Source: Quercus robur (lineage: Eukaryota > Streptophyta > Magnoliopsida > Fagales > Fagaceae). From it: a stretch of DNA of 64,000 nucleotides. Both the position numbers and the translations under genes were made by a program. Under the pieces are notes generated by a model that was given only the letters and a program-made list of their open reading frames with translations, made no database searches and was not told the origin of the DNA. Positions 46,931 through 57,554 of the stretch are shown here, piece by piece. Numbering within the stretch: position 1 is the first letter of the stretch; each line of letters begins with the position of its first letter. Location of the stretch: NCBI RefSeq assembly GCF_932294415.1, contig NC_065535.1, positions 83,163,862-83,227,861 of the forward strand, written 5' to 3'.

Positions 46931-49655
46931 ACTTTTTTTGGCCAAAACTCCCGAGGCTCATTGAATATAAGAAGTTTCCTTGATTTTACTTGTTTCATTG
47001 TGGAAAGTAGAAAATAAAAGTAACAAAATAAGTATGAAAATAGCTCTTGTGAACTTTACACCTCAAGATAGAAAAAGCTAACGATGCTTTTGTATTATTG
47101 CCTTCAACGGGTAAAAAATTTGCATTATTATAGGTACCTGGTAGCCCTAGGAATAATAGTACATGTAAGTCTATGACATTCGTGTGAATACATATGATCC
47201 GTCCAAAGTGGAATCCAGAAGCTTCTTCTCTTGGCAAAAGTTTTGAAGGTTCTCGAAATCTTCCTAGTGAATTTGTTTGCATAAAACAATGGTTTTTTTT
47301 TTTTTTTTTTTTTTTTTTAAGGAACATTGAGGATAAATTCAGAAAAGAAAATTTGACTAATTACAAGATATAAACCTCCATATATTACAAAAATTAGGAT
47401 AGAGGATTTTTATTTGTTCTTGATCTTACTTGGGACGTTCTACTAGGTACGATATCAAGTATTATAAATTTATAATATCTTCTTATAGTTACTCCCAAAA
47501 ATTAAGATTATTTTTAAGATTTTCCAATTTAATCATTTATTAATATTTTAACACTCAATTGGAATTCTCTCTTAATGATTAAGGTTTAGGTAAAATGCTG
47601 GGTAAAGAACAAAATACCTCCATTTATTAGTCTTTATCATTTTACCTCACGACTTTTTAAATATTACACACACATGATGTGAATGTCTTGGTCTATGCAA
47701 CGTACACACACAATACCACCTCCGTTCAAAGGTCTATAAGTTATAACACCAAAAAATGAGTATTTTTGTTAGATTTTATCAATTCATATGTAAAACATGA
47801 ATTTACATGATATTGTAACTCGGTAACATTTGAAAAGTTATGTTAGTAACTTAATAATAGCCTTCATATGATAGGATGAATTTTGTCATTAACCTAAAAT
47901 ATTTTTACTTTAAATGAGGAGTATAGATTAGAAACACGTTTCAAACTCAACAACATATATCTCTGTACCACTTATCCTAAAAAAAAATCTATAAATTGAA
48001 AGAGATGAGATACAATATGAAAGTATATTTGATTAATCCTTTTGTCAGAAGGCTAAGTTTTTTGTCCAATACTTGTAATGGAGCAGATATGAAACTAACA
48101 AGTACTAATATTTTTAGAACATGTGTTGCCTCTAGTACTGTATAAGAGTATGGGAGGCAAACCAAATCCTTATTAGATGTGCACCGCTCAATTAACTTTT
48201 AATGATTAAGACTGAAAGTGTAAATTGCTTTCTTTTAAATTTTTAATCTCAGCGTTTAAATCAGAAAAGTATTCAACCTTTTAATTTACAGTATTTTTTT
48301 AACCCCTTTTAACTTCTCTCTCCCAAATTAAACGTGGGAATGGACGGCGGCGACAAAAAATCTCCCATATTCTCAAAAGAAAACTTGATTGGTGAGCATG
48401 ACATGTTCGTTCACAATGAACCAGTCAAAAATTACCACGACTATAAAAGGAGCATGACGTTTGGAAATCTCATAGATGCTTCCAGGATCCACTTTCTCTG
48501 TTACCTCAGCAACTTTTTTTTATAAACATATCTTAAAGGTAATAAAAATTCAAGAGTGGGTTTTGAAAAACTAGGGGCTTCCATAAACGTAGCTTTTGAA
48601 TTTGGTATCTATATAGCCTATAGCCTCTTTCCACGAAAGAGCCAATGCTTTTGCTTCACAATACCATTACAAGTTATGATAATGGAAGTCACCCAATAAT
48701 GTTTCCCCTTCTTGCCTCATTCTTGTTAGGCATCATGCCTATATGCCTATATAAATTTAATAATACAACAAACCCAATTGATCAAATTGCAACAATTTTT
48801 TTTGATAGTTTTTTCTTGCTAATCATGTTTGGCTCAATTTAAGGAATGGGTAATCATTAAAAAAGAAAGGTTTTGCAGTGTACTTGTATGCAACAAATGC
48901 TTCATATAGGAACATGTGATAGCAAAAAGAAAATGATAAGAGTCTAAATTCTACTTGATCATGTGTATTGTACATAATCTTTGAATGCATATCTTTTTTT
49001 TTTTTTTTTGCTATTATATACCTCTGTATGCAACAATTACTGTATACAGGTATGTGACAAAACTTTTCTCATCATTAAATTACAGTGAAAGTTACTTCAC
49101 ATTGAAGCTTAGGTGGGAGAGTTTAGTGTTGGGTGTCTTTGTCTCGCTCTCTAAACATGGTAAGCATGCACCTCTATCCAATCGTTACCATAAAAAAGAA
49201 AAATGGGCGGTTTGAAGATAAGGTTAAAGCTTTGATTAAGATATTCCTTGTACGTAAATTAATTAGTGGTAATGACGTTGGTTGATGTGCCTCTTGGCTC
49301 AATTAAGTAGCATTAAAAACATAACTATTTGCAGCAAAAATTAACCATATATTGCAAAAGTGATACGCATTTGTTTCTAATTCGCCAACAAATTTATCAA
49401 CTTTGTACATCACATTCGTCCTAAATCGTTCCTACGTCACTAGCCTGTTACCAAAAGTCAAACGGTCCTTTCAAAACATATGTAAACAAATTTCCTCTGC
49501 TTTTTTTTTTTTTTTTTAAAAAACTAATTAATAAAAGTGTTGTTAATTTAAGTAAATGTCAAAGTGATGCTATTTTAATTACAATTTATAACGTTAACCA
49601 TGGTAAAATATATCGATAAAATTATTGTGTTTCAAGTATTCAGTTTTGAAAAAAA
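46931..49655. other. intergenic, nothing recognised
   Basis: AT-rich spacer. A T run lies at 47292-47318. The open frame at 48334-48525 (63 codons) has a charged start but ends in a T-run-coded tail; I recognise no family and leave it uncalled. Confidence 0.5.
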
Positions 49656-49659
49656 ATAC

Positions 49660-49748
49660 TAGGATAGCTACAAAGTTCACAATTTTTGTTACAATCCACT
49701 ACATAGCAAGTTGTAACAAAATTATGTAAATAGTTGTGGTCCTAACAT
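49660..49748. mobile_element. short MITE-like hairpin
   Basis: AGCTACAAAGTTCACAATTTTTGTTACAA pairs imperfectly with the following ~35 nt (TTGTAACAAAATTATGTAAATAGTTGTGG) across a ~15-nt loop. The ends resemble those of the MITE at 109-237 in the TGTAACAAAATTAT words only. Confidence 0.4.
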
Positions 49749-49749
49749 T

Positions 49750-50600
49750 GTTTTTAATTTTTTTTTTTTGTCGTGTATTATTAGTAGAGACATTATTTAT
49801 GGAGGAAAGCAAATCGAGTGAATGGAAAGATAATGTTTTCTCTAATTTAATTAGATGGAAAAGAAAGAAGGGAAACGAGTAATGGGAAGAGGTTTCAATG
49901 GGGCTCACTTTTCTTTTTTCTTTTTTTTTTCACTTTTGTGCTTTCGGTCGAATTTGGGTGGCTGAAAGGAAAGCAAGGGCCATTTTTTTCATATGTAAAA
50001 TGACTTTTATGGCCTTGTAGTTAATAAATGTCATCAAATAGTTTAATAACTATGTATAAGGATAAAATAGTAAAATTCTTAATAGATAACTTTCTAGCTA
50101 TGCTTGGTAGAAAAGAAAACAAAAACAATGGAAAAGTATAATTGGTATTTCTAGACTTTGGTGGAATAGAAATGTTGAGGAAAGGGGTAGAACCTTGTAG
50201 TATAATTGGTATTTCTAGACTTTTTTAATTTAAATGTTTATAATTCAAATTCTTCTTATCTAACTATCAAATTATTAAAATAAAAAAAGTTCTTAAGGAG
50301 AGAAAAATGGGTTGTATAGAAAATTTTCCAACGCCTACAAAAATTCTTCCACCCAAGGATGGACGGAAAACTAGAGGCAAAATAGGATGGGTAAATGAAT
50401 GAACAAATTGAGATTTTTAACAAGAAAACTTAAAAAATAAATAAGTCAATCAATTGAGAGCATGATTGGGAGAGCCTCGATATAATTTTTGTAACGGACA
50501 TATAAATTGAAATGTTTTAATATGAAAAACCTTTTTTTTTTTATAAAAGAAATCATAATATAGATTTAATTAAGATATAATATTTAAAATATGAGTTTCC

Positions 50601-50630
<30 letters not shown>
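49750..50630. other. intergenic; one 24-bp direct repeat
   Basis: AGTATAATTGGTATTTCTAG followed by ACTT occurs at ~50136 and ~50197, about 60 bp apart. An (AT)n run at 50611-50631 ends at the fold-back element. No supported gene. Confidence 0.55.
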
Positions 50631-50631
<1 letters not shown>

Positions 50632-50632
<1 letters not shown>

Positions 50633-51033
50633 GTGGGTACCTAAGGCATGCTTGGCAACGTCCTAGGCATTCAAGCAACATCCTTGGCCGTCCTCGACAT
50701 GCTTTGCAACGTCCTCGGTTGACCTTGGCATGCTTTACAATCTAGGCGTCCCACATTGAAAGAAAACCCCCCTACTTTCTGCCTTATAAGCTATGAAGTA
50801 AAGGGAGTAGTGTACCACCAAGCCTCTTGTGATCACAGAGATGCTTGGTGGTACACTACTCCATTTGCTTCACAGCTTATAAGGCAGAAAGTGGGGGGAT
50901 TTTCTTTCAATGTGGGACGCCTAGGTTGCAAAGCATGCCGAGGTCAACCAAGGACTTTACAAGCATGCCGAGGACGGCCAAGGACGTTTCTTGAATGCCT
51001 AGGACGTTGCCAAGCATGCCTTAGGTACCCACA
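50632..51033. mobile_element. 402-bp fold-back element
   Basis: The whole element is a long inverted repeat. It begins TGTGGGTACCTAAGGCATGC and ends with the reverse complement. Arms of ~190 bp meet at a small centre (CTCTTGTGATCACAGAG, 50823-50839, itself palindromic). Near each end are three to four imperfect copies of a GCATGC(T/C)..GCAACGTCCTCGG-type unit. It lies exactly between two (AT)n runs, so its TA-rich target duplication cannot be measured. No protein; the 103-codon frame is arm sequence. Confidence 0.8.
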
Positions 51034-51343
51034 ATATATATATATATATATATATAAATTAAAATAAATCAATGAATATGTGGAATAGATATACACATGA
51101 CTTACTTTCTTTCTTTTTTCGGTTGAGAAATTGATTTTCTTCCTTCCATCAATTTTCTTTACTAAACAAAAGAAATTGATAATTATTATCTACTTTTTCA
51201 CTTTTTCATTTTTTTTCTATTGCTTACTAGTAGAAAAATCTTTCTTCTTGATTTTGTATCTGCCATGTGTGTGTGTTTTTTTTTTTAAAACCATATACTT
51301 TCCAAAATTCTATATGTAAGTTCATTGGCTTTGTAATAAATAT
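51034..51343. other. intergenic, nothing recognised
   Basis: An (AT)n run follows the fold-back element at 51034-51055, then AT-rich text without a gene. Confidence 0.5.
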
Positions 51344-51345
51344 GT

Positions 51346-51547
51346 AAATTGTAATTGATAATTCAATAGTTATAATGAACAGTGGAGATTTGAACTCTAG
51401 ACTTACAAATTGGCATTTTTCTCAGTAATCCATGTTGGAAAGAAAACAAATGTTTGGAAAATATTTAAAAATATATCAAACACTATTTTCCTTAGAAAAC
51501 CAACTAGTCTTATAATTACTAAGAGCATTCGGATATCTCTTTTTTAG
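51346..51547 (+). repeat. ~200-bp direct repeat, copy 1
   Basis: It starts AATTGTAATTGATAATTCAATAG and ends GAGCATTCGGATATCTCTTTTTT (both given here in joined short blocks: AATTGTAATT, GATAATTCAATAG; GAGCATTCGG, ATATCTC). The same ~200 bp recurs, nearly identical, at 52737-52760 plus 53571-53755 (split by a solo LTR). The two copies bracket the Pack-MULE-like element exactly. Confidence 0.8.
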
Positions 51548-51985
51548 GCGAAAGTACATAATTAGTCCCTGAAATTTATCCTATGTGCGCAATTGGTTTC
51601 TTAAGTTTCAAGTAAGCACAATTGGTTCCTCAAGTTTTCAAAATGAGCAATATAAGTCATTCGGTTAACTTCTGTTAGTGATGTTACTTATGTAGCTAAC
51701 GGAATAATGATCTAACTTTTTTTAAATGATGTGGCATTCTTTTTTATTAAAAAATTACAAAATTAAATTAACACATAAGAAAGAAATTAGACCATTCTAA
51801 TTCAAATCTTTGTCCTAGCCCAGTACAAAAGTGATCAACGGTGCCATGGCAATGTCAACATAATGGAAAGAAAAACTTTATCCAACACCGTCGATTATGT
51901 GCCTTGGCTTTAATCGGATTAAGACAATTGCAATTGTCTTAAAGAAAAACGTTATTGTTTGATGGTGCAAACTTTAAGCAATTGT

Positions 51986-52082
51986 TTTAGAATGATTGAC
52001 AGTGCCACATTGGACGAAGACAAGGTGACTCCGGTGTACAAGCTCGAAGAGATCTACGAGCTTTGCAGAACTACCAGAGGAA
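51986..52082 (+). pseudogene. captured fragment of an ENTH/VHS (MTV1-like) gene
   Basis: The frame reads RMIDSATLDEDKVTPVYKLE then EIYELCRTT. This strongly recalls the N-terminal start of the ENTH/VHS domain of plant MTV1-type clathrin-associated trafficking proteins (R-M-I-D-x-A-T-x-D-E-D-K-V-x-P-V-Y-K-L-E-E-I). Only ~30 residues, about one exon edge, are present; the remainder of the domain is missing. The flanking codons have no homology that I recognise. It cannot make a functional protein; it is a transposon-borne piece. Identification is from memory of the family. Confidence 0.65.
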
Positions 52083-52118
52083 GCCAGAGAGTGGGTAGAC
52101 TAAAGTTCCACCAAATAG

Positions 52119-52280
52119 TTAGACTAAATTTTCACCAATGTAGTTGCGGACCCATGTTTGGATGAAGTGGGGTAGTGGGTCCCACAGTTTCATTGACAAG
52201 AGACTCCCAAGAACAATGCGGTTGTAAAAGGTGGCCCCATCCATGAATAGTTGTAGATATGCACCACCATGGTCATCCAT
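52119..52280 (-). pseudogene. captured first-exon fragment of a sterol C-5 desaturase gene
   Basis: The minus-strand frame contains MDDHGGAYLQLFMDGATFYN then RIVLGSLLSMKLWDPLPHFI then QTWVRNYIG. This matches the N-terminus of plant delta7-sterol C-5(6) desaturase (STE1/DWF7), notably FYNRIVL, LWDPLPHF and QTW-RNY. The parent enzyme acts late in sterol synthesis, upstream of brassinosteroids. The desaturase His-box region is absent, so this ~54-residue piece is non-functional. It reads toward the ENTH/VHS fragment (convergent), and lies wholly inside the terminal-repeat element. Confidence 0.7.
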
Positions 52281-52760
52281 GTTTGGCGGAGGATGGTCCA
52301 ATGATTTCTCGGGTCAGGTTCTGGTGATGGGCCGATGGAAATGTGGCCAGTAATTTGGAACTTAGAGAGAGTGAGAGAGTAAAGTGGGGGAGGTCTGAGT
52401 TAGAATAGAGTATTTGAGTTGAAGATTCCGAATATAACAGGTGTGTGTAAATAATATATGGAGTGTGATAACAAATGAATAGTGCAGTGGACAATTGTAT
52501 TTGGGATGATCTAAATCTAATTCAATAGCTATTGATGGTATTTAATAAAAATAAATGCCACGTCATTTAAAAAATGTCAAATCATTATTCTGTTAGCCAC
52601 GTAAGTAATACCGTTAATCAAAAGATTTATATTACTCATTTTAAAAACTTGAGGGACTAATTGTGCTCACTTGAAACTTGAGGGACCAATTGCGCATACA
52701 GGATAAATTTCAAGGACTAATAGGGTAGTTTCGCCAAATTGTAATTAATAATTCAATAGT

Positions 52761-53570
52761 TGTGGGGCCGGGGAGCTTGCGATCCGACCCACGCTCTACC
52801 TGGGAACAGGGCCCATGCCGAGGAGGTCATGTGCCGAGGACGAATGATCGAAGGCCGAGGTGTCAAAAGGCGCAGCTGGGGACGACCTTATCCTCGGCAT
52901 TCCAGGATTTCAATGGGAAGAGCAATGACTCGATGAGATCTATCCCCAAAAAACCCCTTGAGGGGGATGTGAATGGAATGGGGCCCATGTGGAGGTACGG
53001 CGCAAAAGTGGTTCAAAGAAAACACGTCTCCTCCGCATTAAATGCACCTGCCAGCATCCTAATCACGTTAATGAGAAAAGACGTTTAGGCAGTGTAACTT
53101 CGATCATCACAACTAAACAGAAAGTAAGAGGGTACAGTTGAGGTGATAGATACAGAAGTAAGCACCTGCCTTCGCATTAATGAGAAAAGACGCTTGGGCG
53201 GTGTAACTTCGATCATCGCAACTAACAGAAAGTAAGAGGGTACAGTTAAGGTGACGAATATAGAAGTAAGCACCTGCCTGACCAACAGGTGGAGGACTAA
53301 TATCAACCAAGAAGGACTATATAGTGAAAGAGGGAGGTGCGCCAAAGGGGGCTGGGAAAAATGGCCAAAAACCTGAGTCTCCCAGCCCGCCTCCAAGAGA
53401 AAGACTCCTAGGGCGAGAATGACTTAACCATGTATGAACACCACGAAAAACCCACTACCTGGTGACCAAGGCCTAGCCTTTCAAACCTACGCTCTACAAA
53501 TGATATTGTTTGAGCATTTTTACGTGCGAACCCAACACTGTTACGGTTCGTTACTAATCGTGTCCTTACA
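52761..53570 (+). mobile_element. solo LTR (Ty3/gypsy-like), 810 bp
   Basis: Begins TGTGGGGCCGGGG and ends TGTCCTTACA. ATAGT is repeated exactly at 52756-52760 and 53571-53575. It is rich in CCGAGG motifs. Inside is a ~120-bp tandem duplication (53080-53165 and 53185-53280: GTGTAACTTCGATCATC, AGAAAGTAAGAGGGTACAG, GAAGTAAGCACCTGCC). A TATA-like CTATATAGTG lies at 53315. It interrupts copy 2 of the ~200-bp direct repeat, so it inserted after that duplication formed. Short frames here are not genes. Confidence 0.85.
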
Positions 53571-53755
53571 ATAGTTATAATGAACAGTGGAGATTTGAAC
53601 TCTGGACTTACAAATTGGCATTCTTCTCAGTAAATCCATGTTGGAAAGAAAACAAATGTTTGGAAAATATTTAAAAATATATCAAACACTATTTTCCTTA
53701 GAAAACCAACTAGTCTTATAATTACTAAGAGCATTCGGATATCTCTTTTTTATTT
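53571..53755 (+). repeat. ~200-bp direct repeat, copy 2 (main part)
   Basis: Nearly identical to 51368-51547 (GAACAGTGGAGATTTGAACT through GCATTCGGATATCTC). The first 24 bp of this copy lie before the solo LTR at 52737-52760. Confidence 0.85.
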
Positions 53756-53873
53756 TTATCATTAGAGTAAAAATAAATCTTTGTTTTCCTAAAGGGTCTG
53801 AAGTCGTATTGGGTTTAATAGTATTTCTTGTCGGGGGCCTTCATAAAGTTTTTTTTCCGAGTAAAAGTGGAAA

Positions 53874-54356
53874 TTGCATAAAGAAGGATTTAAAGGGTAT
53901 TCCATTTTAAGTTTTTGCCATTCCAACAATTTCTTTTCTCTTTCCTCAGACATTCTCTATCAATTCATTCTTTCTTCATCCTTCGTAAGTGAGGTGGCAA
54001 TTGATGCATTCACTGAATTATTAAAATTGTTTTATAAAAAGCATAGTCATGTATCTTTGACAAAAACTACTAATCTTATTGTATGCTTTTTAGGGTTTAT
54101 TTATTTTGTCTTTTTAATTTTTAGAACCTTGATTGTTTTTCTTTCTCAGTCTTATTCTTTTTCCCAAAAACTAGTTGTTATAATCTTGATAGTTATAATA
54201 GTTGGGCTATGCAACACCATGATTTCTAATATTCTGACTGATCTTATTACCACTCTAATCCTTGGTTTAGCTATACCTTGCATTCTAAACATATTAGAAT
54301 TGCTTAATCAAATGGAAGAGTTTGTTAAACTCTTTTTTTTTTCTCTCTCTATGTAA
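53874..54356 (+). other. open frame without ATG start, membrane-like, unassigned
   Basis: A 160-codon open frame in AT-rich DNA. Its central and C-terminal parts predict three to four hydrophobic segments (around LIVCFLGFIYFVFLIF, LVVIILIVIIVGLC and LITTLILGLAIPCI), with a short acidic/amphipathic piece near the start (EVAIDAFTELLKLF). The frame has no in-frame ATG before the hydrophobic part and runs into a T run at 54332. I recognise no family. It could be an exon remnant of a membrane protein or chance in T-rich DNA. Confidence 0.25.
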
Positions 54357-54384
54357 CAATTCTCAGCATCCTATAAACATTTTC

Positions 54385-54958
54385 TGTATCAACTTTGAAG
54401 AGGATAAAATATGGCTTGATGGGCCTGATGTAATGGACCTGACGGATCCGATTCCATGGGCCAACGAGGAGCTGGCCCAACATTCGCTAAAGCCCATCGT
54501 TGGTAGGTACAGTAAAAGCCCTAAATGCAGAGTCCTTGCTGCTTATGCCTGAGTCACCCTAGAATCCCAAAATAGGAATCCTAGCGCAAAGGGGATTCTA
54601 GGAGATACGTGCGCCGAAGGAAGATCTTCTCTACAAGGAAAGATCTTGCTCACTACGTTTGGAAATATTCAAGTAGAGTCCTATAAGGAAAAGACTTCAA
54701 CACCAAGGAAGAAAGACCGACCTTCTACTACTATAAAAGCCCCAATACCCTCACAAATCAAGGTACGCATAATTTACCCTCTCTAGCACTCTAGAGTTGT
54801 GAGAATAGTTCTAACTTGACCTTCGGAGGGTATTTGGCCGGCACCACATCGGTGCTTTCTGTGAGGTCTTCTATTATTTTGTTGTACAGGTCTACTTTGA
54901 GCGTGCGAGTGCTGTGTGACCTATTGGTGATTTTTTCGGCATCATCAAACTTTAAAGG
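54385..54958 (+). mobile_element. LTR-like remnant (gypsy type)
   Basis: GC-richer block with GATGGGCCTGATGTAATGG, TCGTTGGTAGGTACAG, a TATA-like CTATAAAAGCCCC (54732), and a 3' part reading TATTTGGCCGGCACCACATC then GGTGCTTTCTGTGAGG, a phrase I associate with the LTR 3' end/primer-binding region of tree gypsy elements. TG...CA ends with target duplication were not found. Confidence 0.45.
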
Positions 54959-54959
54959 A

Positions 54960-55533
54960 AAAAAAAAAAATAAACTGTTCTGTGTGGTTTGGTAATTCTT
55001 AGAGTCATAACTTCTCGTTTCTTCACTTGTGGCATACTAACAAGATTGAAGTCGTATTCGTGGAGACAGGCATGGGCCAATGGCTTCATGATGACCAGTG
55101 ACCACTCTAGGAGTAATCGAAATGTCAGTTTTTGCCATAATCAAATATGAAAAGGTAAATTTGTTGAATACTACTTCAAAACAAGTTGACCACCTTTACT
55201 AATTCTTGATTATTTCATGTAGGTAATTGAGAAAGCTGAATATTCCTTACTGATTTTGAGCCAATTATTAGTTTCTTCCAATATCCCAACAATGGTTCTC
55301 ATTGAACACTTCTTTGCAAAGTCATCAATTTTATATTTGAGTGTTTTTAACAACTTTAGTCTCAATTGAAACTCTCTCAAAAACGAAAAGAAAAAAGAAT
55401 TGATTTCTTTATACTAATACCATGATGATCATGCCAAAATCATGAATTATCAACCCTGTTATTGCAATGTTAAATGCATTTCATGAAATATATGACCATT
55501 CTGAGGATTTGTCATATGCATAAAGTATTTTAA

Positions 55534-55572
<39 letters not shown>

Positions 55573-56088
55573 TAATTGTAAATTTTAAATGGTGTCGTTT
55601 CAGTCAAATACCTTAATTCAACTTAAAACATATACGTTTCAAACTTCCAATTTGCCATCTGTAACAATAGGGCTTAATTTAGGACCAGCACAACACACTT
55701 TGGAGTCCAAGGCGGCAATTTTTAGTGGGAATTTATCTTATTTTAAATATTTTATTGAATAATATTTATGTTTTGGTTTTTTTTGGAGTCTACCTCTCTA
55801 GTCTCTTAGTAAGTCATGCTTAATGGACTTTTATATAGACTTTCTATTAGGGTTACAAAAATCCACATGTACAGCAAACTTAATAAATCATGTCATTTGA
55901 AAAAATTGAATTTGCGATTCTTGATCGTTTGAACTTGGAATTGAACAACAGTCGAACTTACATAAACTTAGATTTCTTTAGCAAATCTTGGGTTTTCGTC
56001 TTCAACTTATTAATTTACATTGAGAACTCAACAAGACTCAATCTTTTTGTCATTGGTTGCCAACACTTAGTCCGTTAGACCTAACAAA
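54960..56088. other. intergenic; (AT)n run
   Basis: (AT)n at 55539-55563. Text near 55685-55735 (GGACCAGCACAACACACTTTGG then AGTCCAAGGCGGCAATTTTT) loosely resembles the hAT-like termini at 57509 and 59293. No supported gene. Confidence 0.45.
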
Positions 56089-56089
56089 T

Positions 56090-56169
56090 ATCACTTTAGG
56101 GACTAATAGTCTATATATATATATATATATATATATAAATATATAATATCACTTTAGGGACTAATAGTC

Positions 56170-56202
<33 letters not shown>

Positions 56203-56276
56203 CACTTTAGGGACTAATAGTCTATATATATAAATATATATATATATATATTTATTTATTTATATATACTTATTGT
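56090..56276. repeat. three-copy minisatellite with (AT)n
   Basis: ATCACTTTAGGGACTAATAG then TCTATATATA starts at 56090, 56148 and 56201. Each unit carries an AT run of different length. Confidence 0.85.
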
Positions 56277-56409
56277 TTATTTATTTTTCCCATCATTTAT
56301 ACAATGGAGCAGGATCAAGTCTCTTTTCCATGCCATACTAAAGACATATTGTCCACTTTCTAGGCCTTTTTCTTCTTATTTCATTTCCTTTGTGTTTTCA
56401 AGTTAAATA

Positions 56410-56825
56410 AGGTTATGTTTGGTAATAGTTTTTGTTTTCTATTTTCAAAAACTTGTTTTTGGGAATATAAAGAAAAAACAATTTTCTTGTATTTTTGAAA
56501 TAAAAAACATGTTTGCTTAGCTAAAATTAAAAAGATCGTTTTTTGAAGAAAAAAATAAAATATACTAAAATATGTTGTTACTAGGATTTGAACTCTAATA
56601 CTAACTCATTAAATGAGATAAGTTCATTAAATTAAATGCTTATTTTCATTGACTTTTGAAAATTACTTTTGCATGTTTTTAGTTTTCTTCACAAATTGAG
56701 TTTTGAGAACAATTTTTGTATTCTATCCATTTTGAGTTGCCAAACAAGTTTTTTAGTCTCAAAAATAGAAAATTATTTTTGGAAACAAAAAATAAGAAGA
56801 AAAAACAGTTACCAAACATACCCTA
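56410..56825. mobile_element. hAT-like MITE
   Basis: Left end AGGTTATGTTTGGTAATAG; right end reverse-complemented AGGGTATGTTTGGTAACTG. Terminal repeats continue imperfectly (TTTTC(A/T)...AAAAACTTGTTT). No coding capacity and no clear 8-bp duplication. Confidence 0.6.
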
Positions 56826-57505
56826 AGATTTTTTCTTTCCTATTTTTTGTTTTTGTTTTTTTTTTGAAATAGAGAGTGACCATTTCATAACAAAGAATTG
56901 GCAATTAACAAATTTAAAAGTGATTATAATGACAATTGACACATCAATTAAAATCAGTTATCAATCCTTATTTGGTGAATTATAAAATCTAAATCTAATT
57001 CTGAAATCAATATTTTCTATTTCGAAGCAAATAGAGAAAATCTTGAGACTCCAAAAAGTGCAATGAAAGTGATTAGAAAACACAGTCTCAGTCATGGGCC
57101 TACCCAGAAACAAATGTAACTGCACTAAGTGGCCCACTTCAATCGCACTAAATGGGCCTAAGATATTCAAGGTCCATGCTCAATATACACTTTTGTTGAA
57201 TCGCGAATCACAAAAATACCCACTGAGTGAGAAGGAGCGTGAAGGTCTTTTTTCTTCTTTTGTTCTCTGCCAAACACCGCGCTCACCAAACAGGTACTCA
57301 CTACTCACTACTCATTTCTAAAACTAGTAGTTAGAATCAAATTCACGGAATTCATTTTCTGGGTTTAACTTTGAAAGAGGTGCGATCACTTGAAAACTAA
57401 ATTCCCTGGAAATGTTTTTTCCATTACGAAGAATTTCATTTTTTATGACACTAGGGTTTTTGAAGGGCTTGGTCTGATCTGTTGTATGTAATTTGTTGTT
57501 ATTGT
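56826..57505. other. intergenic, possible 5' leader text
   Basis: 57210-57300 has a leader-like composition (GAGAAGGAGCGTGAAGG, GCCAAACACCGCGCTCACC) ending AACAG/GTACTC, which could be a donor site of a non-coding exon. Nothing downstream forms a matching gene, so this is not called. Confidence 0.35.
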
Positions 57506-57508
57506 CAC

Positions 57509-57545
57509 CAGGGGCGGCCCTAGACATTTTGGGGCCTAAGGCGAG
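57509..57545 (+). mobile_element. hAT-like terminus, copy 1
   Basis: CAGGGGCGGCCCTAGACATT then TTGGGGCCTAAGGCG. CAGGGGCGG starts are typical of Ac-type hAT inverted repeats. A related direct copy begins at 59293. No inverted partner was found, so the element's other end is missing or outside. Confidence 0.45.
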
Positions 57546-57554
57546 AATTAGAAA

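Larger units (their letters stand above)
51549..52736. mobile_element. Pack-MULE-like element with two captured gene pieces
   Basis: The left end GGCGAAAGTACATAATTAG and the reverse complement of the right end GGCGAAACTACCCTATTAG head terminal inverted repeats of about 200 bp (51549-51750, 52545-52736), with GAAATTTATCCT, GCGCAATTGGT, AAAATGAG and AATAATGAT matching on both sides. The ~800-bp interior has no transposase. It holds a + strand fragment like an ENTH/VHS protein and a minus-strand fragment like a sterol C-5 desaturase. The layout is that of a Mutator-like element that has picked up host gene pieces. No 9-bp target duplication is visible; instead ~200-bp direct repeats flank it. 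Confidence 0.75.

Noticed and set aside
48334-48525. Short protein with a charged N-terminus (MGMDGGDKKSP...)
   Set aside because: 63 codons, ending in a T-run; no family recognised and no gene structure around it.
56090-56276. CRISPR-like repeat-spacer pattern
   Set aside because: Three units only, separated by AT runs, in a plant nuclear context: a minisatellite.
57210-57310. 5' leader exon with donor site of a new gene
   Set aside because: No downstream exon could be connected; a hAT-like end and satellite follow within 200 bp.
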